Below, one piece after another: positions 45,827-55,685 of a stretch of DNA of 64,000 nt; the stretch's first letter is position 1; each line of letters opens with the position of its first letter. The notes under the pieces are model-generated. The model made no database searches. It was not told the origin of the DNA and saw only the letters and a program-made list of their open reading frames with translations. The position numbers and the translations under genes were made by a program. Origin of the DNA: Staphylococcus cornubiensis. Its GTDB lineage: Bacteria; Bacillota; Bacilli; Staphylococcales; Staphylococcaceae. Location: assembly GCF_900183575.1 (NCBI RefSeq), contig NZ_FXUZ01000002.1, forward strand, positions 124,001-188,000. The letters run 5' to 3'.

Positions 45827-46435
45827 TTACCGCCACGTTTCATCAATAGGGCACATGTCTTTCTTACGCGCGCGAGAAACATAAGGATTCCCTTTAACGC
45901 TATAACGTAAATACGCCTCTGTCCATTTCCCTTTATTCGGAATACCGATACGTGGGCCCACTTCAATCTCTCGTGGAAATTTTCGATTTTTGGTATCAAT
46001 TTTTAATCGTCCTGTGTTCAACTGGCTACCGTCAACAGAACGAGGAATTTGCATCGCAGCCGTTAACTTCCCGGGTCCATTGGTTAACTCATAACCTTGT
46101 CGACCCCGATTCCGTTTCATCATTTCAATCCCAGCTTCAGGTTGAATGGCGCGAATGAGAACACCTTCTGGAATGCCTTCTTCTTGAGTCACAAAGTTGA
46201 TGAGCAGGTGACGGTGCATGACATGTGCGTAAATAGTACCTCCAGCTTGATAGAGAGATTCAACTTTCGGTGTGCGTCGGCCTTGATAGCCGTGTGCAGC
46301 GTGATCTTGGAATCCTAAATAAGCCTCTGTTTCAACAATATAGCCACTATAAGTGATTTCAGGTGTCTCATAAATCAATTTGACCCCGAGTAAATTTTGA
46401 GCGGTTTGAATCGTTGGTGGGTGAATAAAATCCAT
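45827..46435 (-). CDS. DNA-3-methyladenine glycosylase (MPG/AAG family)
   Basis: 202 residues from ATG 46435; the upstream ATG at 46447 lies within the GGAGG ribosome site. Family blocks are [34 protein letters not shown] (partly quoted; the catalytic Glu is in VETEAY), [15 protein letters not shown] and [14 protein letters not shown]. It removes alkylated purines such as 3-methyladenine in base-excision repair. Single gene. Confidence 0.93.
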   Translation of the reverse strand: MDFIHPPTIQTAQNLLGVKLIYETPEITYSGYIVETEAYLGFQDHAAHGYQGRRTPKVESLYQAGGTIYAHVMHRHLLINFVTQEEGIPEGVLIRAIQPEAGIEMMKRNRGRQGYELTNGPGKLTAAMQIPRSVDGSQLNTGRLKIDTKNRKFPREIEVGPRIGIPNKGKWTEAYLRYSVKGNPYVSRARKKDMCPIDETWR

Positions 46436-46619
46436 GGTCGCCTCCATTTAATTGTGAATATAGTTTTATTTTACCGGAAATTCACATCGCTTTCCAAATA
46501 CGTCATCGTGCATAATTTGATTTAAAAAATATATAAAAATTATTAATATAGTATAGCAATAAAATTGGAGTATGGTAGACTAGAAGTGAATTACAACTGA
46601 TTTAAGGAGGTCATTGGAT

Positions 46620-47291
46620 TTGGAGGCACCTAAAGTAGGATTTGTTGAAGCATTTAAATTATATTGGACAAACTATGTGAATTTTAAAGGGAGAAGTCGT
46701 CGAAGTGAGTATTGGTGGGTCATGTTATGGCATGTGATCATTACAGTACCTGCTACTATATTAGGATTTATCTTATTATTTATTCCGATTGCAGGATGGA
46801 TCGTTGCAGCAATTTTGTTTCTTGCTATTGGCTTGTATTCGCTCGCAACCATTATTCCCAATTTGTCATTAACAGTAAGACGATTCCACGATGTCGGTTT
46901 CTCAATGTTGATTCCAGTAGTATCATTTGTTGTAGGTATTATTTATAATATCGTTAGTGTTTTCACACAAAAAGACACGTTGTACCAGGATGAAGCAATA
47001 GGAGCAGAAGTGAGTTTTATTAGCGAATTTGCATTTATTCCAAACTGGGTCGCGTATACATTGATGGCTGTCAGTATCATTTTGAGTTTAATTTCGTTTA
47101 TCGTTTGTTTATTAGATAGTAAGGAACAAGATAATCAATATGGTCCATCACCGAAATATGGTCGTCAATATGTAGGGCGTTTTCAAAATGAAGGCCATCA
47201 TATGGCATACGAAAATTCTACGACAACACCACAAGATGAGTGGCGTGATATTGAAGAAGTAGAAAAGAAAGACGATCCTTATCGTTATTAA
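46620..47291 (+). CDS. DUF805 membrane protein
   Basis: 223 residues with TTG start at 46620, 9 nt after AAGGAGG; a TTG at 46614 is too close to it. DUF805 pattern: VEAFKLYWTNYVNFKGRSRRSEYWWV at the N terminus (quoted in part), four membrane helices (about 25-50, 55-80, 95-115, 145-168) and RRFHDVGFS before the third. The C-terminal 45 residues are hydrophilic and charged. Function of DUF805 proteins is unknown. Single gene. Confidence 0.85.
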   Translation: MEAPKVGFVEAFKLYWTNYVNFKGRSRRSEYWWVMLWHVIITVPATILGFILLFIPIAGWIVAAILFLAIGLYSLATIIPNLSLTVRRFHDVGFSMLIPVVSFVVGIIYNIVSVFTQKDTLYQDEAIGAEVSFISEFAFIPNWVAYTLMAVSIILSLISFIVCLLDSKEQDNQYGPSPKYGRQYVGRFQNEGHHMAYENSTTTPQDEWRDIEEVEKKDDPYRY

Positions 47292-47299
47292 TTGAAATC

Positions 47300-47343
47300 A
47301 TCTAAAGGCTTTTACAGTCATCATGCTGTGAAGGTCTTTTATT
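47300..47343 (+). terminator. Weak terminator after the DUF805 gene
   Basis: Imperfect stem AAAGGCTTTTACAG/CTGTGAAGGTCTTT around TCATCATG, followed by TATT. Confidence 0.5.
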
Positions 47344-47578
47344 ATATCAATGTATTCAATAAATAGTAAAAGTGAATGATGAACTAGTCATATCAGTAAC
47401 ACTCATGATGAGCTTGGATATTGATTTAAAGAGATAGGATTTTGGGTTATACATCCGTAGCTTTATTAGTTACATCGATATTTTGTAATTTAAATACGTC
47501 ATTTTGACAAATATACTTGTCATTTTAATACGGATAAGATATATTCAATGTAAGCTTATAAATAAGGAGTGTGCAACG

Positions 47579-48478
47579 ATGACATTGAAAATTGAGCAAG
47601 TGACGAAGAAATTTGGTCAATTTACTGCAGTGAATCAGATTTCTTTTGAACTTGAAAAAGGGAAAATGTTAGGGTTTTTAGGCCGCAATGGCGCGGGTAA
47701 AACTACGACTTTTCGTATGATTTTAGGGTTGTCTGAGCCGACTGAAGGACGTATTACATATAACGGTAAGGCAATTGATCACACGATGTACGATCATATC
47801 GGTTATTTACCAGAAGAACGTGGTTTGCATCCTAAATTAACCGTAAACGAAGAATTAACTTATTTGGCAACGTTAAAAGGCATGGATAAAGTAGCGATTC
47901 TTGAGGCAATTGATTATTGGTTGGAACGCTTCAAAATTACTGAAAATCGTTTTAAAAAAATTGAAGCACTTTCAAAAGGGAATCAACAAAAAGTGCAATT
48001 GTTGGCAAGTATGCTACATGAGCCTGAACTGTTGATTTTAGATGAACCTTTTAGTGGACTCGATCCAGTGAATGTCGAGTTATTGAAACAAGCGGTGAAA
48101 GATTTGAATGCCAAGGGGACAACGATTATTTTTAGTTCGCATCGTATGGAACATATTGAAGAGCTGTGTGATGCGGTGTGTATTTTAAATCGTGGTGAGA
48201 TGGTCGTTCAAGGTGACATCCAATCCGTCAAAGAAAGTGTCGGTTATAAACGTGTCGTTGTGGATGCACCGTATGATTTATCGGAAGTAGCGTCACTTCC
48301 AGGAGTGTTGGATCATAAAGTCGTTAAAACTGAAAATTTCTTCACTGTGTCAGATGAAACGGTCGCTGAAGCAATCTTTGAAGTCGTACAGCAAAAAGGT
48401 TATGCGAAAAGATTTCAATTGATGGAACCAACAATGAACGAAATTTTTATCGAGAAAGTGGGTGATTTAGATGCGTAA
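47579..48478 (+). CDS. ABC transporter ATPase (NatA-like)
   Basis: 299 residues from ATG 47579 (AAGGAG upstream). Walker A GRNGAGKTT (about 38-46), signature SKGNQQKVQ (about 135), Walker B LLILDEPFSGLDP and H-loop SSHRMEH. The C-terminal 80 residues form a DUF4162-like accessory domain (YDLSEVASLPGVLDHKV), common in NatA-type exporters. The stop overlaps the permease start by 8 bp. NatAB in Bacillus exports Na+; the substrate here is not known. Confidence 0.88.
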   Translation: MTLKIEQVTKKFGQFTAVNQISFELEKGKMLGFLGRNGAGKTTTFRMILGLSEPTEGRITYNGKAIDHTMYDHIGYLPEERGLHPKLTVNEELTYLATLKGMDKVAILEAIDYWLERFKITENRFKKIEALSKGNQQKVQLLASMLHEPELLILDEPFSGLDPVNVELLKQAVKDLNAKGTTIIFSSHRMEHIEELCDAVCILNRGEMVVQGDIQSVKESVGYKRVVVDAPYDLSEVASLPGVLDHKVVKTENFFTVSDETVAEAIFEVVQQKGYAKRFQLMEPTMNEIFIEKVGDLDA

Positions 48479-49715
48479 ATTTGCAGCTACGTTTAAATTG
48501 ACGTATTTTAAAAAGTTAAAAGCAAGGTCATTTATTATCTCAACGATAATTATGATGTTGATCATTACAGGAGGTGCGAATCTCGATAAAATTGTGAAGT
48601 TGTTTGATGGTGGCAGTGAAAATGTGGCAATCGTCACTCAAGACGCAACATTGTATCAACAAGTGAAAGGGCAATTGTCGGCCATAAATAAAGATACGCG
48701 GTATGAAAAAATGTCGGAAGATGAAGCTAAAAAGCAAATTAAAAAGGAAGACATTGACCAAGCATATGTGCTACATGAAAATGAGCAACATGCATTGTCA
48801 GCAACAATTTTAAGTACATCAACACCTTCTGACACTGAACACGCGACATTACAAGCCGTGTTGACGCAACTTCAAACGCAAAAAATCGCACAAGACCTTG
48901 GTTTAAAAGGCAATGATTTACAGAGATTACAGAGTCAAAGTCAAATCGACAATACGATTATTCAAAAATCAGGGCAAGAAAATAGTAGCGCATCTGAGGA
49001 TGAAGAAGCTTTCGCAAAAATTATTACGATGTCAGGTACATTTTTAATGTTCTTTATCGTCTTTAACTATGCACAACAAATTGCTACAGAAGTGGCTACA
49101 GAAAAAACATCGCGTGTATCAGAAATGATTATTACAAGTGTGAAACCGACGACACACATTATGGCGAAAATTGCAGGGGTGTTAGCGCTTGCATTCACAC
49201 AGATCGTCATCTTAGCGCTTACTTTTGTCGCAAATTACTTTATTTTTGATTTGAAATCGATGTTCAGTTCAGTTAATTTATCACTCACACCACATCTTAC
49301 AAGATTGATTGTTTTCGGCGTGATTTTCTTAATATTAGGTATTTTAAGTTACGTCGTCTTAGCAGCGATACTTGGTAATTTAACTGCACGTATTGAAGAT
49401 TTAGCACAGTCATTAATGCCGATGACGTTCTTGATCATGGCAGCGTTCTATGCGGGATATTTTGGTTCATTTAATCCTGACAATTTCTTTATTAATGTGA
49501 TGAGTTATGTGCCATTCTTTTCACCATTCGTCACTTTTTCAAGATTAGCGTTAACGACGACGCCAACATTTGAAGGGATTATCGCGGTGATTATCCATGT
49601 TGTATTGATTGCTGTCTTACTATTCTTAGCAGCGAAATCATATAAAAATGCAGTATTATCGTTTGAAAAAGGTTGGAAAAATGTGTTGAAGCGTGCTTTC
49701 CAACGTGAACAATAA
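48471..49715 (+). CDS. ABC-2 type permease (NatB-like)
   Basis: 414 residues. One N-terminal membrane helix (about 21-38), a large external loop (39-180) and five or six C-terminal helices (about 183-405), with the ABC-2 block EVATEKTSRVSEMIITSVKPTTHIMAKI just after helix 2 (quoted in part). This is the NatB/ABC2_membrane_3 layout. Coupled to the preceding ATPase by an 8-bp overlap; the pair makes a two-gene exporter. Terminator at 49728-49768. Confidence 0.88.
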   Translation: MRKFAATFKLTYFKKLKARSFIISTIIMMLIITGGANLDKIVKLFDGGSENVAIVTQDATLYQQVKGQLSAINKDTRYEKMSEDEAKKQIKKEDIDQAYVLHENEQHALSATILSTSTPSDTEHATLQAVLTQLQTQKIAQDLGLKGNDLQRLQSQSQIDNTIIQKSGQENSSASEDEEAFAKIITMSGTFLMFFIVFNYAQQIATEVATEKTSRVSEMIITSVKPTTHIMAKIAGVLALAFTQIVILALTFVANYFIFDLKSMFSSVNLSLTPHLTRLIVFGVIFLILGILSYVVLAAILGNLTARIEDLAQSLMPMTFLIMAAFYAGYFGSFNPDNFFINVMSYVPFFSPFVTFSRLALTTTPTFEGIIAVIIHVVLIAVLLFLAAKSYKNAVLSFEKGWKNVLKRAFQREQ

Positions 49716-49727
49716 AATTTGTGATTC

Positions 49728-49768
49728 TGAAAGACTATCGGTACATGATGTGCGGGTAGTCTTTTTAA
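49728..49768 (+). terminator. Terminator of the NatAB-like operon
   Basis: AAAGACTA pairs with TAGTCTTT around a 20-nt loop, followed by TTAAA. Confidence 0.7.
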
Positions 49769-49877
49769 ATGATGCGCCGATATTGTTTATGCGATTGTAA
49801 CGACTTTATAAGAAATTATTACCCACTTGTATGAAGGAAACTGATACAATAGAGTAAAAGTAATATGAGGTGAAAAT

Positions 49878-50210
49878 GTGAACTTTCTATATTCCACAGC
49901 AATTTTTATCATAGCGGGGTTGTGTGAAATTGGCGGTGGTTATCTCATATGGCTATGGCTACGTGCGGATCGTCCATTTTGGTTAGGATGGATAGGCGGT
50001 GTTGTTTTGATAATGTATGGTATCGTTGCGACTTTCCAATCATTTCCTACTTTTGGGCGTGTGTATGCAGCTTATGGAGGCATCTTTATTGTGATGAGTC
50101 TGTTATGGGCATATTGGATTGATAAAGAGCCACCAGATAAATTTGATATTATCGGCGGTGTCGTTTGTATCATAGGGGTTTTGATCATGGTGCTGCCGAC
50201 GAGAGGGTAA
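49878..50210 (+). CDS. YnfA/UPF0060 small membrane protein
   Basis: 110 residues with GTG start at 49878 preceded by GAGGTG; the nearer ATG is out of frame. Four membrane helices with the YnfA pattern [17 protein letters not shown] (about 13-29), [22 protein letters not shown] (about 47-68) and [11 protein letters not shown] at the end. The family resembles small multidrug transporters and has no proven substrate here. It ends 34 bp before galM. Confidence 0.9.
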   Translation: MNFLYSTAIFIIAGLCEIGGGYLIWLWLRADRPFWLGWIGGVVLIMYGIVATFQSFPTFGRVYAAYGGIFIVMSLLWAYWIDKEPPDKFDIIGGVVCIIGVLIMVLPTRG

Positions 50211-50244
50211 ACCTTGGGAGAGAGTAAAGGAGTAAAGAATCGCA

Positions 50245-51270
50245 ATGAATATTAACATTGAACAACAATCTAACGGAATTGAACTTATTAAAATTGAAAA
50301 TAAGGAAAGTAAAATTGTTTTCATGAATTATGGCGCGCGCATTGTGAGTTGGAGAATTGGAGATAACAACATTGTACTCGGAAATGAAGTGGAAGCAGAT
50401 GAATTTTACCCATACAATCCATTTTATTTTGGTGCAACGGTCGGAAGATTTGGAGGCCGTATTGCGAAAGGTCACTTTGAATTAAATCATCAAACGTATC
50501 AATTGGAACAAAACGATGGTGACAATCATTTGCATGGCGGTGTACAAGGATTGGCTGACCGTCTATTTGACTATGAAATTATTGAAAATGAAGCAGAAGA
50601 AAAAGTGAAAGTTCAATTTACGACAACAGTGAAGCAAGAAGAAGATCATTACCCAGGAAATATCGATATTAAAGTTGTCTTCACATATGATGCTTCAAAG
50701 ACATGGACAGTAGAATATTTTGCTGAGTCAGATGCAGATACGTTGTTTAATCCGATGAACCACGTTTATTTTAATTTAAATCGTGACAATAAAGTCGTTG
50801 ATAATCATGTGATTGCAAGTGAAAAGTTACAAATGTTTCCTTTAGATGAGTCAGGCATGCCGGTGTTAGAACCAATTGATTTAGCGGCGACAATCGGCAG
50901 TCATGAAATTGAACTGACAACGTTATTCAATGCTGACGACGCAGACATTCAAAAGCAAATCACAGCGCGAGGTGGACTGGACCATCCGTTTGAAGTGAAA
51001 GCAGGGAAGATGACGATTTCAAACCGTGATTTAGCGTTACATGTTGAGACAGACGCACCTCAAATTGTGATGTACACATTGAATGACTCTGAAGGTTGGA
51101 AAAGCCATATGAATATTTATAAGCCACATTCAGGCATTACTGTAGAAACACAAAGTATACCAAACGATATTAACATTTTCGGAGCATCTGCATATTCAGT
51201 GTTAGCAGCCCATACACCTTTTTACTCAAAAACAAGCTATCGCGTTGAGCTTAAACCAAAAGACGCATAA
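50245..51270 (+). CDS. galM: Aldose 1-epimerase (mutarotase)
   Basis: 341 residues. Galactose mutarotase fold: YGARIVSWRIGDNNIVLGN near the N terminus, FGATVGRFGGRI, the catalytic His pair in GDNHLHGGVQG (about 92-102) and NHVYFNL (about 170-176), and the C-terminal catalytic Glu in HSGITVETQSIPN. It interconverts alpha and beta aldohexoses. The 34-bp gap after ynfA suggests cotranscription. Terminator shared with the convergent MOSC gene. Confidence 0.93.
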   Translation: MNINIEQQSNGIELIKIENKESKIVFMNYGARIVSWRIGDNNIVLGNEVEADEFYPYNPFYFGATVGRFGGRIAKGHFELNHQTYQLEQNDGDNHLHGGVQGLADRLFDYEIIENEAEEKVKVQFTTTVKQEEDHYPGNIDIKVVFTYDASKTWTVEYFAESDADTLFNPMNHVYFNLNRDNKVVDNHVIASEKLQMFPLDESGMPVLEPIDLAATIGSHEIELTTLFNADDADIQKQITARGGLDHPFEVKAGKMTISNRDLALHVETDAPQIVMYTLNDSEGWKSHMNIYKPHSGITVETQSIPNDINIFGASAYSVLAAHTPFYSKTSYRVELKPKDA

Positions 51271-51290
51271 TTACACTTATAAAACCAATA

Positions 51291-51330
51291 AAAGAACAAG
51301 CTTTCTATTACAGACAGCTTGTTCTTTTTC
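51291..51330. terminator. Terminator between galM and MOSC gene
   Basis: AAAGAACAAGCT pairs with AGCTTGTTCTTT, A-rich on one side and T-rich on the other. Confidence 0.85.
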
Positions 51331-51394
51331 GCTCATTTGAAAAGTCTCACTTTCGCCCTAAAAAGTGAAGCAACCGAGCGCATTCAATCAAATG

Positions 51395-52042
51395 TTACTG
51401 GTTTAACATTTTTTCTAACACATTTTTACGTTTTTCCGTAAGATATGGATTCTTTAAAGCATATGCAATCCGTGCTTTATTTTTTCTGTCATTATAATAA
51501 ATGTCATTCAATTCCTGTACGGATAACCGTGTGGACTCAGGTGCACGTTGAACTAAAGACAAATTGCTGTTTGGTGCGACAAATCCCTCTTTAATGACAC
51601 GGAAATAGCAGCCTGTTTTTCCAGATTTCGACATTTCTTTAACGAGTCGAGGATAACCATATTTGCTTTGAAGTTTCCAACAAGGCTCACGAATTTCTGA
51701 CACTTCAATAATGGCTTCACCTAAACGGTATTGATCGCCGAAAAAGAGTTCCGTTTCATCTATCGCATAAACGGTAATATTTTCACCAAATAGCGCTGAA
51801 TCAGGTAATGGATCAATGACATCTTGCCACATCGCATAGTGTGCTTTACTGTATAAGCAAACCGCTTTATCTGGGCCACCATGATCTTTGTACTCTTGCT
51901 CGTCTTCCACAAAACCGGTACGAGATAGCCACATTTTGTCGTCAATGGGCTTTTTATTCAAAGCACTTTCCATAGGTCGCCTATCTTCATACTGCAATGA
52001 TTCGATTTTGCCAGTTGAAATGGCATAAACTGCATAATTCAT
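51395..52042 (-). CDS. MOSC-domain protein (YiiM-like)
   Basis: 215 residues from ATG 52042 (GGAGGG about 9 nt upstream). MOSC pattern: HGGPDKAVCLYSKAHYAMWQ (about 55-74), FGENITVYAIDETELFFGDQYRLGEAIIEVSEIREPCWKL (quoted in part; the conserved Cys is in EPCWKL, about 131) and a C-terminal VQRAPESTRLSVQELNDIYY. MOSC proteins bind molybdenum cofactor or act on N-hydroxylated bases (YiiM). Substrate undetermined. Single gene, divergent from rpiA. Confidence 0.88.
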   Translation of the reverse strand: MNYAVYAISTGKIESLQYEDRRPMESALNKKPIDDKMWLSRTGFVEDEQEYKDHGGPDKAVCLYSKAHYAMWQDVIDPLPDSALFGENITVYAIDETELFFGDQYRLGEAIIEVSEIREPCWKLQSKYGYPRLVKEMSKSGKTGCYFRVIKEGFVAPNSNLSLVQRAPESTRLSVQELNDIYYNDRKNKARIAYALKNPYLTEKRKNVLEKMLNQ

Positions 52043-52167
52043 AGTCATCACCCTCCATGCTCTTGTTACTGTAATTTTAGCGTAATTTGTTGCGTTCGTC
52101 ATGGTTTTTCGGCGTAAATGTTGTACAATAATGTTAATATGATAAGTCACAATGAAGGAGTGGGCTC

Positions 52168-52863
52168 ATGAGTAATAAAGAACTTAAACTAATGACGCTA
52201 GATGAAGCTGTTAGTCGTATTGAAGACGGCATGACAGTTGGGATTGGCACAGGCAGTACGGTAGAGTTACTTGTGCCTAAAATTGCGGAGTTGATTCATG
52301 ATAAGGGGTATCAATTGATTGGGGTATGCACATCAGAGCGTACAGAAAATCAAGCGAAATCATTGAACATTCCGATTGCACATATTAATGATGTACAACA
52401 TATTGATATTGCAATTGATGGGGCAGATGAAATCGATCCAAAACTGAACCTGATTAAAGGCGGGGGCGGTGCATTGTTCCGTGAAAAGGTGATTGATACT
52501 TTCGCTGACCGATTTATCGTCATTGCAGACCAAACGAAACTGGTTGATTATTTAGGGCAAACCTTCAAATTGCCAGTTGAAGTCGATCGCTTTAATTGGA
52601 AACAAATTGCACAGATAATCGAAAAAGAATTCGATATTGAAGTGACGCGTCGTATGGTGGAACATACACCATTTATTACGGACAATGGTAACTATATTTT
52701 AGATTGTGCATTGAATCGAGAAATTGATCCATATGAAGTGCATGAATTTTTAATCCATCTTGTTGGTGTGCTGGAGACAGGCTACTTTTTGGATACAGTA
52801 GAAGAAGCAATCGTCGGTACAGAACAAGGAATTAAACTGATTAAACTTTCGGATATTCAATAG
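52168..52863 (+). CDS. rpiA: Ribose-5-phosphate isomerase A
   Basis: 231 residues. VGIGTGSTVELLVPKI (phosphate loop, about 21-36), AIDGADEIDPKLNLIKGGGGALFREKV (active-site Asp and Glu; quoted in two parts) and DQTKLVDYLG (catalytic Lys region). It interconverts ribulose 5-phosphate and ribose 5-phosphate in the pentose-phosphate pathway. Single gene with terminator at 52878; the start has AAGGAGTG upstream. Confidence 0.95.
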   Translation: MSNKELKLMTLDEAVSRIEDGMTVGIGTGSTVELLVPKIAELIHDKGYQLIGVCTSERTENQAKSLNIPIAHINDVQHIDIAIDGADEIDPKLNLIKGGGGALFREKVIDTFADRFIVIADQTKLVDYLGQTFKLPVEVDRFNWKQIAQIIEKEFDIEVTRRMVEHTPFITDNGNYILDCALNREIDPYEVHEFLIHLVGVLETGYFLDTVEEAIVGTEQGIKLIKLSDIQ

Positions 52864-52877
52864 AAGTATCAATAATG

Positions 52878-52911
52878 AAGGCTGGGAAAACGAGTAATTC
52901 CCAGCCTTTCG
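52878..52911 (+). terminator. Terminator of rpiA
   Basis: AAGGCTGGGAA pairs with TTCCCAGCCTT, then TCGCTTT. Confidence 0.75.
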
Positions 52912-52976
52912 CTTTATAGCATTGTCAATTTTGTGAGTTATTATCATATCGAACCATATTTTGTATGACTATCTGA

Positions 52977-53906
52977 CTAACAATGAATAAAATGACCAAG
53001 GAAATGCGCGACTAACTTTGCTGTACGTTGATCGATATCGTACTTTGGATTGGTTTCTGCAATGCTCATGGAAGTCACTTTGTCAGATTGTAAAATACGA
53101 CGTCCCAGTTCTAAAACCGTGTAAGGAGTGAGGCCAAGAACCGCATTTGCACTGACTCCTGGGGCATACGCGCTATCAATGGCATCCATGCAAAGTGTAA
53201 ATAAAATGACGTCATGCTCATTGATAAAGTGATCTAGCTTATCTTTTACCGGTGGACAAATTTGATCCATTAGCTCTTCTGCAAGGACGTATTGTGTATT
53301 CGTCTTGTCAGCGTAATCAAACAGTGCTTGTGTATTACTTGTACGCTGAATACCTAATACGAAATAATCTAAATTGTCATCTTCAGTTAACATTTGATGA
53401 AAACTCGTCCCAGAAGTTGAATAATCTTCTTGGCGATTGTCAAAATGCGCATCAATGTTAATGACACCGATAGATTGATTTGGATAAGCTTCACGAACGC
53501 CGAGGTATTGTGCATACGCAATATCATGTCCACCACCAAGTAAAAATGTACGTTTATGGTGACGTAGTAATTGTGCAACATATTGACCAAACGCTTGTTG
53601 AGACGTTATTAAAGCATCAGCCGAATGTGTCCAGTTTCCATATTCAATAATGTTTAAATCCGTTGAAGCGGGCAATCCTGCGAAGGCGCTTTTAATCGCA
53701 TCTGGGCCATCTTTTGCGCCAACACGACCCTTATTCAATGCAACCCCCTCATCGATTGCATAGCCAAAAAGTGCGATATCTCCATCTTGAGGTGACTCAT
53801 TTTGAAGATCGACAAATTGAACTGTTTGAAAATGGCGAAATGCTTGGCGATCTGTCTCACTGTCTAGACGACCTGTCCATAACTTTTGATTTGGCTTTTG
53901 ATACAT
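52977..53906 (-). CDS. hutG: Formimidoylglutamase (ureohydrolase family)
   Basis: 309 residues from ATG 53906 (AAAGGGG upstream). Arginase-fold metal ligands are visible: GGGHDIAYA (about 122), NIDAHFDNR (about 148-156) and CMDAIDSAYAPGVSA (about 235-249), close to the HutG SxDxxDxxxAPG block. It hydrolyses N-formimidoyl-L-glutamate to glutamate and formamide, the last step of one histidine-degradation route. It is not in an operon with hutUI, which lie 4 kb away, the split arrangement usual in staphylococci. Confidence 0.92.
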   Translation of the reverse strand: MYQKPNQKLWTGRLDSETDRQAFRHFQTVQFVDLQNESPQDGDIALFGYAIDEGVALNKGRVGAKDGPDAIKSAFAGLPASTDLNIIEYGNWTHSADALITSQQAFGQYVAQLLRHHKRTFLLGGGHDIAYAQYLGVREAYPNQSIGVINIDAHFDNRQEDYSTSGTSFHQMLTEDDNLDYFVLGIQRTSNTQALFDYADKTNTQYVLAEELMDQICPPVKDKLDHFINEHDVILFTLCMDAIDSAYAPGVSANAVLGLTPYTVLELGRRILQSDKVTSMSIAETNPKYDIDQRTAKLVAHFLGHFIHC

Positions 53907-54326
53907 AAATCGGTCCCCTTTCATATTCACTGATTTAGTGATAACCCATGTTTCACTTCCATGCTACTATTTTTGAAACAGAAATTCCAAGGAAAAAGTA
54001 AGCGCTTTATTTAGAAATGATAAATGAATTGCGCATATACGTAGATTTAGAATAGGAGATAGTGACCGCTTTCTTAAACATGTGTGGACACAATCAATTA
54101 TTTTATATCTGTTATACTTGAGAACTTTCAACAAATCATCTTACTTATATTACAATTCAATGATATTTAACAGCTACTAATTTATTTCTATTCCATAAAT
54201 GGTTATAATGTACCTTAGATTCTATGACTTGAAATTCGTCCAACAGACAAAGGCCGCACAAACCTTAACTGGACCACCTCATGCATACGAACATTAATAG
54301 TGATTGTTTAATATGGAGGATTTATT
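53907..54326. other. hutG-CPBP intergenic region
   Basis: 420 bp of AT-rich divergent promoter DNA. I see no gene, repeat or clear operator in it. Confidence 0.4.
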
Positions 54327-55250
54327 ATGAATCGAACGCGTATCTCCGGCTTTCAATGGGCATTGACGATTTTTGTATTTTTTGTCTTATCCTATGCAAC
54401 GCCTTTAATATTACAAGACTTTCAAAAAGCGTCAGGATTCAAATCATTTGTATTTTCTTTAAATTCATTGGGCCCATTTATCGCTGCAGTGTTATGTATA
54501 TTGATATTTAAAAATAAAAAAGAACAAGTCGCAGGTTTAAAATTCACTATCAATTTAAAAGTGATTGAGCGACTGTTACTTGCCTTTACGTTACCGCTCG
54601 TGATTTTTATGATTGGCATGTATAGTTTTAATACTTATGCCGACAGTTTTATTTTATTACAGTCGAAAGATTTATCTGAAACGATTTGGACGATTTTAAT
54701 AGGTCATATTGTAATGGCATTTTTCATTGAATTTGGTTTTCGTTCTTATTTGTTAAACATTGTTGAAGCAAAATTACCACACTTTTTCTCAAATATAGTT
54801 GTCAGTGTGTTGTATTTAATTTGGGATGTCAATACGGCTTTTGGTATGCCTTATACGATGTACAGTGCGATTTACGTTTTTGCATTTTCGATGATTGCAG
54901 GTGAATTGGTTCGTGGTACAGGTGGTCGTTCGATTTACGTAGCGACATTATTTCATGCCAGTATGACTTTCGCAAAAGTGTTCTTTTTCAGTGAAGAAAT
55001 TGGGGATGTTTTCTCCATGAAAGTATTAGCGTATTCTACAGCGGGTGTTGCGATTGTAGTTGTCGTATTAGGATTAATTATGCGTTTATTTTCTCCGCGT
55101 AAAAAAGGTGAAGATGATGATACACCAATGTTGATGGATATGACAACAGAAGAAGAAAATGAGACAGTATCTGAAGAGAATGATGAGGTACCGTCTAAGA
55201 AAGAAAACGAGACAGTAACCGAAGAAACAATAGAGAAGGAAAATAAATAG
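54327..55250 (+). CDS. CPBP (CAAX protease/bacteriocin-processing)-like membrane protein
   Basis: 307 residues. About eight membrane helices (to about 258), then a hydrophilic tail of about 49 residues made of Glu/Thr/Asn repeats ([24 protein letters not shown]). CPBP features are the core [10 protein letters not shown] (134-143), where only one Glu of the usual EExxxR pair is present, and FHASM (about 213-217) with the second-motif His. Such proteins are intramembrane endopeptidases or partners of other membrane enzymes; activity is uncertain because of the missing Glu. Start follows GGAGG. Confidence 0.72.
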   Translation: MNRTRISGFQWALTIFVFFVLSYATPLILQDFQKASGFKSFVFSLNSLGPFIAAVLCILIFKNKKEQVAGLKFTINLKVIERLLLAFTLPLVIFMIGMYSFNTYADSFILLQSKDLSETIWTILIGHIVMAFFIEFGFRSYLLNIVEAKLPHFFSNIVVSVLYLIWDVNTAFGMPYTMYSAIYVFAFSMIAGELVRGTGGRSIYVATLFHASMTFAKVFFFSEEIGDVFSMKVLAYSTAGVAIVVVVLGLIMRLFSPRKKGEDDDTPMLMDMTTEEENETVSEENDEVPSKKENETVTEETIEKENK

Positions 55251-55257
55251 CTTTGCT

Positions 55258-55290
55258 GAAAAACACCTCTTGATATAGGGGTGTTTTTTG
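55258..55290 (+). terminator. Terminator of the CPBP-like gene
   Basis: AAAACACC pairs with GGTGTTTT around CTCTTGATATAGG, then TT. Confidence 0.85.
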
Positions 55291-55339
55291 TTTTGATACA
55301 TACTGTTACATTTTATAAGAAAAAGATAAACAACCTACC

Positions 55340-55600
55340 GATTGCTGAACTGGGCTACGCTTTCCGAGGCGCTGATCCTTCAACTCACCAACGCTTTGAT
55401 TTTACTGTTACATTTGTAGAAGCGTTGGTGGATTTTGGGAGCAGTACAGAAATCTTATGTGCAACAAAGATTTCGTCGTATTTCCCCCGAAAGGCTGACT
55501 AGACTTCTCAACAGCATCAGCATTGAGAAGTCAGACAGCTACTGCGTTAAACAGTAGCCACTATTAAAGTTAAAAGATGTCATTTTGTTTTCACTTTTTC
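55340..55600 (+). repeat. Modular palindromic intergenic repeat, long form, right end lost (copy 9)
   Basis: GATTGC at 55340, left arm TACGCTTTCCGAGGCGCTGA, central stem CACCAACGCTT/AAGCGTTGGTG, then the three-hairpin cassette at 55438-55563. The first cassette hairpin is degraded (GTATTT for GTACTG). No GCAATC end is found. Located between the convergent CPBP-like and LysR genes. Confidence 0.85.
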
Positions 55601-55685
55601 TTCTCTTTCTCCTGATGTGTCTGTTATGCTCTCCAAATTTTAAAATGTCGTGTATTCTCCTTTATTATCATCTCCACTACAAGTT

